Assembly: GCA_027325115.1 (NCBI GenBank) | Contig: DAHWFG010000095.1 | Location: forward strand, 1 to 12,404 | From: JAKBCQ01 sp021807585 | Lineage (GTDB): Bacteria; Planctomycetota; Planctomycetia; Isosphaerales; Isosphaeraceae | Direction of reading: 5' to 3' | Length of the DNA: 12,404 bases | In this document: positions 1 to 5,851 of the stretch, one piece after another | Numbering within the stretch: the first letter of the stretch is position 1 | How the letters are laid out: every line of letters begins with the position of its first letter | Notes under the pieces: model-generated | Database searches by the model: none | What the model was told of the DNA's origin: nothing | The model's input: the letters and a program-made list of their open reading frames with translations, nothing else | Position numbers and translations under genes: made by a program

Positions 1-2
1 GT

Positions 3-275
3 GCATGCGTCCGCGAAGCACAGGATGTCGAAAGAGCTATTCTTAAAAAATCACGGTCGATCCCGCAAGACGCGCCGCGAGATCGACGCCGGATTTTAGC
101 GTTGGATGAGCGAATCGCCGCGAAATCTAAGGGTCGTTCGAGTTTTGACACTTTGGGTAAAATCGCCTCGGGCAATCCGATCGACCAGCCGAGCCCCGCG
201 GGGGTAACGATACCGGGTTTAAAAAAAAGCCGGCCGGACCCGAAGATCGAGCCCGACCGGCCTCTTGATTTGTGA
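3..275 (+). CDS. possible 3' end of an unidentified protein (partial, runs in from the left edge)
   Basis: One + strand frame is open from the left edge to a TGA at 273-275, about 90 codons. It would encode a charged, helix-prone tail (for example DERIAAKSKGRSSFDTLGKI) ending in a Pro/Lys/Asp-rich segment. No start lies in the window and I recognise no family. In favour: the composition is protein-like and the other frames are interrupted. Against: a 90-codon open frame can occur by chance in GC-rich DNA, and its last 20 codons or so run straight through the terminator hairpin and A-tract that serve the minus-strand S8 gene. A competing + frame is open only to a TAG at 97-99. If real, this gene converges on the S8 gene and ends 24 bp from its stop codon. 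Confidence 0.3.
   Translation, partial: ACVREAQDVERAILKKSRSIPQDAPRDRRRILALDERIAAKSKGRSSFDTLGKIASGNPIDQPSPAGVTIPGLKKSRPDPKIEPDRPLDL
221..261 (-). terminator. intrinsic terminator of the S8 protease gene
   Basis: Read on the minus strand, a GC-rich hairpin lies about 38 nt past the S8 stop codon. The arms are GCCGGTCGGGCTC and GGGTCCGGCCGGC (13 pairs, some of them G-U) around a 7-nt loop, followed directly by eight T residues (the A-run at 221-228). This is a textbook rho-independent terminator. On the + strand the hairpin is not followed by a T-run, so it should work mainly for the minus-strand gene. Confidence 0.88.
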
Positions 276-299
276 ATCGCTCGATTGAAAATCGGCGGA

Positions 300-3200
300 T
301 CACTTAAACTTGAACATGTTCTTAAAGTAGTTTTCGACCTTGGTTCCGATGCTTTGCGACGGCTTGGGCTGGTTGGGTCCGGTCCAAACGAACGGACGGG
401 CTTTCTCTTTGGCGAGCAAACGCAAGCCGCGTTCGTAGCGGATCGCGAGGGCTCGGTTCGCGGGGGGGGTGTTCATCGAAAGTTTGATCTGGGCGTCCAA
501 TTTGAGGAGCGCTGCGATCGAGGTTTTCGATTGACCCGCGGTTGTGGAAGCGATCGGGACCGGCCCCGGTGTTCCCGTCGCGACGAGCGGAACCGAGGAA
601 GTCGCGGTCGGGTTCGTCGAAGTCGCGGCTACGACGGGGGTTTGCGTCCCTGCGAGGACGGTCGAACTCGTCGAAGTCGAACTTGTCGACGATCCGTTTG
701 AGGACGAGGGGGTGATTGTCCCCGCCGCGGCGGGGAGCCCGAGCGAGGTGAGGAGCGAGTTCACCGAGGAGACCGCGGAGGTCGACGACGCATTCGAGGT
801 CGAGCCGGTCGTGCTTGAACTCGAATTGGTGATCGGGGTGACCGATCCCAACGTCGTCGACGTTCCGACATTGACGATTGTCGGTGACTGCGCCGGCAAG
901 GTCGAGCTTGTCGAGCTTGAAGACGAAGCCGGCGTGGAAGTCGTCGGGGTCGCGGTTGTCGAGGCGGTCGTCGTCGTGTTTGTCGATGTTCCGACGTTTG
1001 TCGACGCGATTACGTTCGACCCGCTTGTTCCGCCCGATCCCGAAGTCGAGCTTGAACCGGAGCTTGTCGATCCCGCGGTTCCGCTCGACGACCCGTTGGA
1101 GACGGTGTTGGAGTTCGTCGACGCCGTATTGGGGACGTCGAAGAGCGTGTACCGCGGCGAGCTGGTGAGCGGATCAAGTCCCTTGGCGATACCGAACGCC
1201 GCGGGAGAGACGTTGCGGTATTTGACGAGCGCGGACTTGGGAACCCACACATAAGTCGGCAATAGATGTTGAAGGTTCTTATAGTCGCGTTGGGCGGTCG
1301 GAGCGATCAGGTATCCGTTCCCAGAGGACGCCTGGCGATCGATGATGCGGAAAGCGTCGGGGGGCGGGAGGAGCGTCCGCGCGAGGATCGGGAACGAGCT
1401 GATCGGAATCGCACCCTTGAGCGAGCCGTTGGCGGCATAATCGAAGAAGTTGAACCTGCGCTGGAGAGCCGCTGGAGAATCGGGCTGATCGCTCGATTCT
1501 CCGTTGGTTCCGTTGGTCGAGACGGTACCCGTACCGAATTCGGTGGATCCCGCCGAGACCGCGGCGCCCGTGCCACCCAAGAGAGCGGCCATGGCGCCGG
1601 CTTCGGGCATCCCCATCGACGCAGCGTTGTCGACGAAGTTCTGGATGTCCTGCGCCGTGATCAACCCGCTATGATTGGTATCGATAAGCGGGAGAACGTT
1701 ATGTTTAAGCAGCCAATTGATCGCGATATCCCCTTCGACCGCGGCGATCGCGTTGCTGACTGAGATTCGGGAATACGCGCGGGGGTCGTTTGTTCCGTAG
1801 ATCGAAGGGGGCGCCTGGAAGAGTCCGGAGGCTCCAGTCGCGCCGGTTCCGGCTCCTCCCGCGATTCCACCTGCGGCGGCGGTCGAAGTCGTCGTGCCGA
1901 CGAGTCCATAATTGACGTCGTAGGCGGGTACCGCGGTCCATTGGAGGATCGCGTTGACTCCGTCGGGGTTGGCGTAGGGTCGAAGATCCTTGAACGCGTT
2001 GGGCCCGAAATTGAGGGTTCGCGTTCCAACGGGCATGTTCAAGTAGGCGCTATCGGTATATCCCGTTTGATTGAGGTTGATCCAGTAGTTGAGCGCCGAC
2101 GAGACGAGGGAGAACGAGCCCGTCACCATCGCGGTGGCGAGCGACGTACCGGCGTCGGTGAAGACGAGCGGACCTGTCAAAGCCGCTCCCGCGGCGGTAC
2201 CCGTCGCGGTCGTCGACGCGGCGAGGCTGTTGGCGACGCTGTTGCGTGAGAACGTGGGGATATCGAGCGCCGGTGCTGCGTAATCGGTCGTCGAAGATCG
2301 ATTGGCCGCGGCGAGCAGTTCGTCGCTGTAGATCGCCAGATTGCCCGCGGTGAGCGCCGCGGCGCCCCCGGCGCCAGACGTCGTCGTGCCGCCGGCGCCC
2401 CCGGTCGAACTGCCGCTTCCTCCAAGGCCGAGGCCGAAACCGAGCAACGCGGGACCGAGCGGAGTCGGCAGCGCGCCCACGCTGGGATCGGTCGGCGGAG
2501 TCGCGGCGCTTTCGAGGAACGGGAAAGGATATGTACCCGTAACAGACACGACTTCGTTGAGGACCGCCGGGAACGACATCCCGGTAAAATCGCCGACGGT
2601 TCCGGCGCCGGCCGTCGAAGCCGCACCCGTTCCACCGGCGCCCGCGGTCGAAGTACCAAACTGAGAGCCGTACGGCGTACCGAACTGTCCCGCCGGAGCG
2701 ATCGGTACGATTCCAAGATTACGCATCTGATGGAGCTGATTTTTAAACGCGATCGTCAGTTGCGGGAACTTTCGGTAAGCCGTCGCCTCTGTATTAAACG
2801 TATGAATGGTACCGAAGCCGAAATTCGCCGCGATCACGCGATCAAACTGGCTTGGATTCAAGGGATTGGCGACGAACGGATGCGCGTTGACGTACTGTAG
2901 GCCCTTGTAGACGGCGGTGTTGTTGGTGGCGCCGAGCGTCGCCGCGGTTCCCGTCGTCGTTCCCGTCGTCGACGTGCCCCCGGAGATGAAAGGTGCGAAT
3001 ACGTTGATCGGGACGATCGTCGCTTGTGGAACGAACTGAGCGATAACTCCCGCGACAGGGGTGCCGTGGCCCCCCGTGAAACCCGCTCCCCCGGCGGTTC
3101 CCGTCGCGGTCGTCGTCGCTCCCGCGGCGGTGTCAGTGTTCCCTTGTCCATTGGTATAAATGTTCGTGCCGAGAGCGACGTGTCCCTGGAAGGGCGTGGC

Positions 3201-5042
3201 GTTGCCGTCGACCCCGGTGTCGAGCACCGCGATCGCGCTCCCCGAGCCGTCGTAGGGGACGCCGAGGGTTTGCAGGTCGTTGAGCCCGATGATGCTTCCC
3301 GCGGTCGAATTGGCGAGATCGGTGACGGCCTTGAACTGCCAGATCGCGTTGTCGTCGGCGGCGTATAACGTGGTTCCGCTCGCCGAGAACGTGATGCTCA
3401 AGCTTGAATTGATGAAGCTCGTCGCGTCTTGCGCCCCCGAGGTTGCGAAGCCCGCGGCGAACGTCGTCACTTGTCCCTCGGGAGAAATCCGCACGATCCG
3501 ACCGCCGATGTTGCTGCCGTCGGTCGTGTTTCCGTTGGTCACGATTGGAACGACGTTCCCGGCGGCGTCGGTCGTCACTCCGACCGTTCCTGGTCCTTGA
3601 ATCGGCACCTCGATCACCGCCGTCGGCAATGGAGCGACCGGCGTCACAGGCACCGAAAGCCCCGTACCCAGATCGGCGACGAACATGCTGCCGACGTAAG
3701 TCGGCGTGACCGTGGTCCCCGTGGTGGTCGTTCCCCCGCCGATTCCCCCCGTTCCTGTGCCGCCGCCTCCCGCGGTCGTCGCCGTCGTCGCTCCGTAGGA
3801 GAAATAGCCGTACTGATCGAACGCGATGCTTTCGAAGCGGCGGAAATTCGTCGGCGCGGCGGGAAGCGAATCGACGTTGAACGCGGTCGCTCCCGTCGTA
3901 TTCTTAATCAAAAGCTCGCCACCCGACCCTTGCACCCCGCTCAACCCCGGTTGGGCTGGAATGCCCCCGGCCGAAGGAGTGCCGAAATCGGTGAATGCCG
4001 AATAATCGGGCGAGTTATAAATCGCATTCGCCGCGGTCAATCCCACGATCGGTCCCAGCGTGAAATTCGTGGGAATGACGCCGAAGGGAAGGACCGTTGA
4101 ATCGATATTCTGACCCGGTTGATATTGATTGGAATCAAAGAAAACCGCGGTGAAATTCCCCGAGACGGTGTTAGCCCCGCCCGATAAAGCCGTCGTCGGG
4201 GCTTCGAGAGTCGGCGGCGCCGACCCCGGCGTGATCCCCGTCACCGTCGGATTCGCGAGCTGCGCCGTCGTGGTTCCGCCCACCGCCGAGATCAAACCGC
4301 GGAGGAAGCTTTGTTGATCCGTCGGCGGCACCATGATCGCCGTCGGATTGCTGGTGAACTGCTGCGCCGATTGGCCGTTGCTAAAGATCACGAACGCCCC
4401 CAGGAATTGACCGCTGGGGGAAATCTGATAGATCACGTTCTTATTCGGATCCGCTTTGTCGACCGACGCGACGAACATCGACGGCGTTCCGTCAAAATAT
4501 CCGTTGGGATCAAACGTGATGCTATACCAATTGACAAGCCCCGTCGACGCGCCCATCGAATTGCCCGCGTTGCCTCCTGGCTCGATTTGGTTGATGACGG
4601 TGTTCAAATCAAAAAAGACCGATGCTTTCCCCGTCGCCGGGTCGACGCGATAAATCACCCCGGGGCGGTTGATCGCGCCGATGCTGGCGTTATCACCCGC
4701 GCCGCGAGAAATCGCGTAAATCCCGTTGCCGAACGCGCCTCCCGGGCCCGCGGCGATCTGCACGATATCGTTACCGAATTGCGAAATCGGCGTCAGCTCG
4801 CCGACCGAGACCAGCGGCGCCGCCGAAACGGCGCCCGTCGCGGTGCTCGACGTGATCGACACCGTTCCCAAATCGGCGTTCGTCGGCGTCGTCGCCGCCG
4901 TGAACGTCGCCGCGATCGGCGATGTCACCACATACGGCGCCAGCAGTTGACGCGTCTCCAGCAATTCAAGCTGGTTGATTTTCAGCGTCCGCCGGCGTCG
5001 CTGCGCTGCGCCTCGCGTCCGAGGCCGGGAAGGTTGAGTCAT
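300..5042 (-). CDS. very large subtilisin-like (S8) serine protease family protein with LEPR-XLL-like N-terminus
   Basis: This 1580-residue protein is probably an exported or surface peptidase; its substrate is unknown. Residues 1-35 are very basic and include LELLETRQLL (25-34), like the planctomycete LEPR-XLL motif. Residues ~60-590 contain recurring beta-propeller-like strands (FDPNGYF, ISPEGQVTTF). The S8 domain covers ~595-990: Asp608 in VLDTGVD, His659 in HGTPVAGVI, Ser967 in GTSLATAMVTG. The segment aligning with AAGN is APAGQ, so the oxyanion Asn is Gln786, and the Pro of GTSxAxP is Ala. An EF-hand loop follows (DTNHSGLITAQD, 1121-1132), then a Ser/Thr/Gly tail (~1305-1500) and a basic C-terminus ending NMFKFK. 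Thr/Gly/Ala-rich segments interrupt several loops. The ATG at 5042 was chosen because AAAGGAGA precedes it by 9 nt and the LEPR-like motif follows closely; an in-frame ATG at 5171 lacks this support. It is monocistronic, with its own terminator. Family assignment is firm; activity is uncertain. Confidence 0.88.
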   Translation of the reverse strand: MTQPSRPRTRGAAQRRRRTLKINQLELLETRQLLAPYVVTSPIAATFTAATTPTNADLGTVSITSSTATGAVSAAPLVSVGELTPISQFGNDIVQIAAGPGGAFGNGIYAISRGAGDNASIGAINRPGVIYRVDPATGKASVFFDLNTVINQIEPGGNAGNSMGASTGLVNWYSITFDPNGYFDGTPSMFVASVDKADPNKNVIYQISPSGQFLGAFVIFSNGQSAQQFTSNPTAIMVPPTDQQSFLRGLISAVGGTTTAQLANPTVTGITPGSAPPTLEAPTTALSGGANTVSGNFTAVFFDSNQYQPGQNIDSTVLPFGVIPTNFTLGPIVGLTAANAIYNSPDYSAFTDFGTPSAGGIPAQPGLSGVQGSGGELLIKNTTGATAFNVDSLPAAPTNFRRFESIAFDQYGYFSYGATTATTAGGGGTGTGGIGGGTTTTGTTVTPTYVGSMFVADLGTGLSVPVTPVAPLPTAVIEVPIQGPGTVGVTTDAAGNVVPIVTNGNTTDGSNIGGRIVRISPEGQVTTFAAGFATSGAQDATSFINSSLSITFSASGTTLYAADDNAIWQFKAVTDLANSTAGSIIGLNDLQTLGVPYDGSGSAIAVLDTGVDGNATPFQGHVALGTNIYTNGQGNTDTAAGATTTATGTAGGAGFTGGHGTPVAGVIAQFVPQATIVPINVFAPFISGGTSTTGTTTGTAATLGATNNTAVYKGLQYVNAHPFVANPLNPSQFDRVIAANFGFGTIHTFNTEATAYRKFPQLTIAFKNQLHQMRNLGIVPIAPAGQFGTPYGSQFGTSTAGAGGTGAASTAGAGTVGDFTGMSFPAVLNEVVSVTGTYPFPFLESAATPPTDPSVGALPTPLGPALLGFGLGLGGSGSSTGGAGGTTTSGAGGAAALTAGNLAIYSDELLAAANRSSTTDYAAPALDIPTFSRNSVANSLAASTTATGTAAGAALTGPLVFTDAGTSLATAMVTGSFSLVSSALNYWINLNQTGYTDSAYLNMPVGTRTLNFGPNAFKDLRPYANPDGVNAILQWTAVPAYDVNYGLVGTTTSTAAAGGIAGGAGTGATGASGLFQAPPSIYGTNDPRAYSRISVSNAIAAVEGDIAINWLLKHNVLPLIDTNHSGLITAQDIQNFVDNAASMGMPEAGAMAALLGGTGAAVSAGSTEFGTGTVSTNGTNGESSDQPDSPAALQRRFNFFDYAANGSLKGAIPISSFPILARTLLPPPDAFRIIDRQASSGNGYLIAPTAQRDYKNLQHLLPTYVWVPKSALVKYRNVSPAAFGIAKGLDPLTSSPRYTLFDVPNTASTNSNTVSNGSSSGTAGSTSSGSSSTSGSGGTSGSNVIASTNVGTSTNTTTTASTTATPTTSTPASSSSSTSSTLPAQSPTIVNVGTSTTLGSVTPITNSSSSTTGSTSNASSTSAVSSVNSLLTSLGLPAAAGTITPSSSNGSSTSSTSTSSTVLAGTQTPVVAATSTNPTATSSVPLVATGTPGPVPIASTTAGQSKTSIAALLKLDAQIKLSMNTPPANRALAIRYERGLRLLAKEKARPFVWTGPNQPKPSQSIGTKVENYFKNMFKFK
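540..1130. repeat. low-complexity repeats coding the Ser/Thr/Gly-rich tail of the S8 protein
   Basis: This stretch is dominated by imperfect short repeats of GTCGA, CTTGTCGA and GACGTC type on the + strand, for example the variants around 661-691 and 900-920. On the minus strand they encode runs of Ser and Thr with Gly and Asn, approximately residues 1305-1500 of the S8 protein. The repeats leave the opposite strand open for more than 200 codons, giving a Val/Glu/Asp-rich shadow reading frame. Such tails usually act as flexible linkers or cell-wall spacers; that role is inferred. Confidence 0.7.
1647..1682 (-). other. EF-hand calcium-binding loop in the S8 protein
   Basis: These codons encode DTNHSGLITAQD (residues 1121-1132 of the 1580-residue protein). 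It matches the 12-residue EF-hand loop: Asp at position 1, Asn at 3, Ser at 5, Gly at 6, Ile at 8 and an acidic residue (Asp) at 12. A degenerate second candidate lies further on (FDYAANGSLKGAIPISSF), so this may be a dockerin-like or EF-hand pair. Calcium binding is inferred from the loop only. Confidence 0.7.
2183..2219. repeat. dispersed copy of the Thr/Gly/Ala-coding repeat
   Basis: These 37 nt match 3083-3119 at 34 positions, with the mismatches at 2191, 2199 and 2216, and the offset is exactly 900 bp. On the minus strand they encode part of STTATGTAAGAALTG (around residues 943-957), just before the catalytic Ser967. The copy at 3083-3119 encodes TTTATGTAGGAGF, just before the catalytic His. 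Confidence 0.75.
2392..2409. repeat. GC-rich short repeat, relative of the 2635-2652 copy
   Basis: The 18-mer CCGGCGCCCCCGGTCGAA differs at one position from the 18 nt at 2635-2652. It lies in the DNA for the Gly/Ser/Thr/Ala-rich insert at residues ~868-900 of the S8 protein. It is a member of the dispersed in-gene repeat family. Confidence 0.6.
2602..2653. repeat. 33-bp-spaced direct repeat in a loop after the oxyanion position
   Basis: Two 19-nt copies, 2602-2620 and 2635-2653, match at 17 of 19 positions and start 33 bp apart. On the minus strand they encode two STAGAG units in the Thr/Gly/Ala insert at residues ~797-816, between Gln786 and the GMSFPAVLNEVVSVTGT segment of the S8 domain. 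Confidence 0.7.
2947..2970. repeat. perfect 12-bp tandem repeat (2 copies)
   Basis: GTTCCCGTCGTC occurs twice in direct tandem, at 2947-2958 and 2959-2970. On the minus strand it encodes Thr/Gly units in the insert at residues ~687-708 of the S8 protein, shortly after the His motif. Exact tandem identity suggests recent slippage. Confidence 0.75.
3083..3134. repeat. 33-bp-spaced Thr/Gly/Ala-coding repeat between catalytic Asp and His
   Basis: The sequence CGCTCCC[C/G]CGGCGGT occurs at 3084 and again at 3117, 33 bp apart (14 of 15 identical). The minus strand encodes an 11-residue unit resembling TTTATGTAGGA, within residues ~629-657 of the S8 protein. The stretch 3083-3119 recurs 900 bp away at 2183-2219. 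Confidence 0.75.
3699..3797. repeat. Gly/Thr-coding low-complexity segment in the N-terminal half of the S8 protein
   Basis: This segment, rich in GTCGTC and CCCCC, encodes about residues 416-448, a Gly/Thr run that includes TTAGGGGTGTGGIGGG. It falls between two propeller-like segments (FDQYGYFSYG and YVGSMFVADLG). Composition and codons resemble the inserts of the protease domain, but I could not align it convincingly to the 33-bp unit by eye. Confidence 0.5.
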
Positions 5043-5050
5043 TACCTTGA

Positions 5051-5058
5051 TCTCCTTT
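5051..5058 (-). promoter_or_regulatory. strong Shine-Dalgarno for the S8 gene
   Basis: On the minus strand AAAGGAGA is followed by 9 nt between GGAG and the ATG at 5042. This decides the start: the in-frame ATG 43 codons upstream has no comparable site, and the upstream extension would place a long hydrophilic segment before the LEPR-like motif. Confidence 0.85.
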
Positions 5059-5150
5059 GGTCTGGCTCGTCCGTCCTGGACCGAGGCCGAGACAACTCGG
5101 CATAACCGAGTATCGGCGCGACCGGCGCCTGGAATGAACCGAATATCCCG

Positions 5151-5163
5151 CGAATCCGATTCG
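5151..5163. promoter_or_regulatory. 13-bp palindrome upstream of the S8 gene (possible operator)
   Basis: CGAATCCGATTCG is a perfect 6-1-6 inverted repeat, 109-121 bp upstream of the S8 start codon. It could be a regulator-binding half-site pair. No recognised operator matches it, and a chance palindrome is possible in DNA so rich in CGA and TCG words. Confidence 0.2.
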
Positions 5164-5566
5164 TGAGTCACAACCCTCGCGTTCGGCGTTTGACGGGCTT
5201 TCCACTCAAAATCGGTTCAATCGATGCCAAAGGATCAATCAAAGATCGCGGAATACTCGCTTCGACCCGTTTTTTCCCTCCAAACTGAACCAACCCGACC
5301 CCCAACCGATCGCTCACGCTCCGACCGCCGGATCGTCGGCGATGCCGCTTTGGCTCTCGCGGGAATGATCGACCCCCGCGGGAACCATCAACCCCCCAGG
5401 AGCATCAAGGTCCCCCAGGCGCCTCGGCGAGCCGCTCGACCGGTAAGACGATCTCGGATCTCTGATGTCGTGATATCGAACGAATCAACCGATCAATCGA
5501 TCGCCTCGGCGACGCCGAATCCCCCGCGCCGGGCGAACGCATCCCGTTCGGCTCGTTCAGGAATCG

Positions 5567-5602
5567 TTGTCAAATATTGAGCATATCAATAAATATAAAT
5601 AC
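5567..5602 (+). promoter_or_regulatory. AT-rich island with inverted repeat, candidate promoter region of the AsmA-like gene
   Basis: In otherwise GC-rich DNA, 5570-5602 is almost all A and T. It holds the inverted repeat TATTGA-GCATA-TCAATA (5575-5591). TTGTCA at 5567 followed 17 nt later by TAAATA is a weak sigma-70-like pair facing the AsmA-like gene about 250 bp away. The -10 match is poor, so this is only a candidate. On the minus strand the same site reads TTGACA but has no -10 partner that I can see. Confidence 0.3.
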
Positions 5603-5851
5603 AGCTTCGGCGAGAGCGGGTGGACCGCGGTACGAGAACACTCGCTTCTTGGCTTCCTTATGTGCGCCACATCGCGTGGAGTCGGCGACGCCCTCGCGGC
5701 GGCCAAGCGTCAAAGGAAAGTCCGGGTTGCCGCGTTCGCCGAAATGCGATAAGGTTCGCCCCCGTGATTTCCCATCCCCTTCTTTTTCCCGTTCGCGCGA
5801 GAAGCCATGTCGCGTGATGTAATGATCGCCTGCGAGCATGGGGCGAAGCTT

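Larger units (their letters stand above)
5043..5851. other. long intergenic region between the divergent S8 and AsmA-like genes
   Basis: About 800 bp hold no gene I can support. Open frames up to 118 codons exist here, but their products are Arg/Pro/Ser-rich, overlap one another on both strands and lack good ribosome binding sites. What can be seen: the S8 leader with its Shine-Dalgarno (5051-5058), the 13-bp palindrome (5151-5163), a short imperfect direct repeat beginning CATCAA and ending CCCCCAGG (5386-5400 and 5403-5419), and an AT-rich island at 5570-5602. Both flanking genes are transcribed outward, so promoters for both should lie here. Confidence 0.6.

Noticed and set aside
544..1254. 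236-codon + strand frame, Val/Glu/Asp-rich
   Set aside because: It is the mirror of the Ser/Thr repeats of the S8 gene. The composition follows from TCG and ACG codons read on the other strand.
1941..2283. Arg-rich + strand frames opposite the S8 gene
   Set aside because: These are shadow frames of a long, well-supported gene, rich in Arg and Ser as expected for reverse frames of GC-rich coding DNA.
5043..5171. N-terminal extension of the S8 protein to the ATG at 5171
   Set aside because: No Shine-Dalgarno at 5171, whereas AAAGGAGA precedes the ATG at 5042 at good spacing; the extension separates the start from the LEPR-like motif.
5224..5580. 118-codon + frame in the intergenic region
   Set aside because: The product is Arg/Pro/Ser-rich without structure, has no Shine-Dalgarno and no recognisable motif; it is likely to be chance in GC-rich DNA.
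5711..5730. AAAGGAAAGTCCGGG resembles the 5' conserved region of bacterial RNase P RNA
   Set aside because: The rest of RNase P RNA is missing: no matching 3' conserved region within the next 350 nt, and the AsmA-like gene occupies that space. A chance match.
5567..5839. Overlapping open frames on both strands (61-89 codons) before the AsmA-like gene
   Set aside because: They overlap in several frames, lack ribosome binding sites and show no protein-like pattern.
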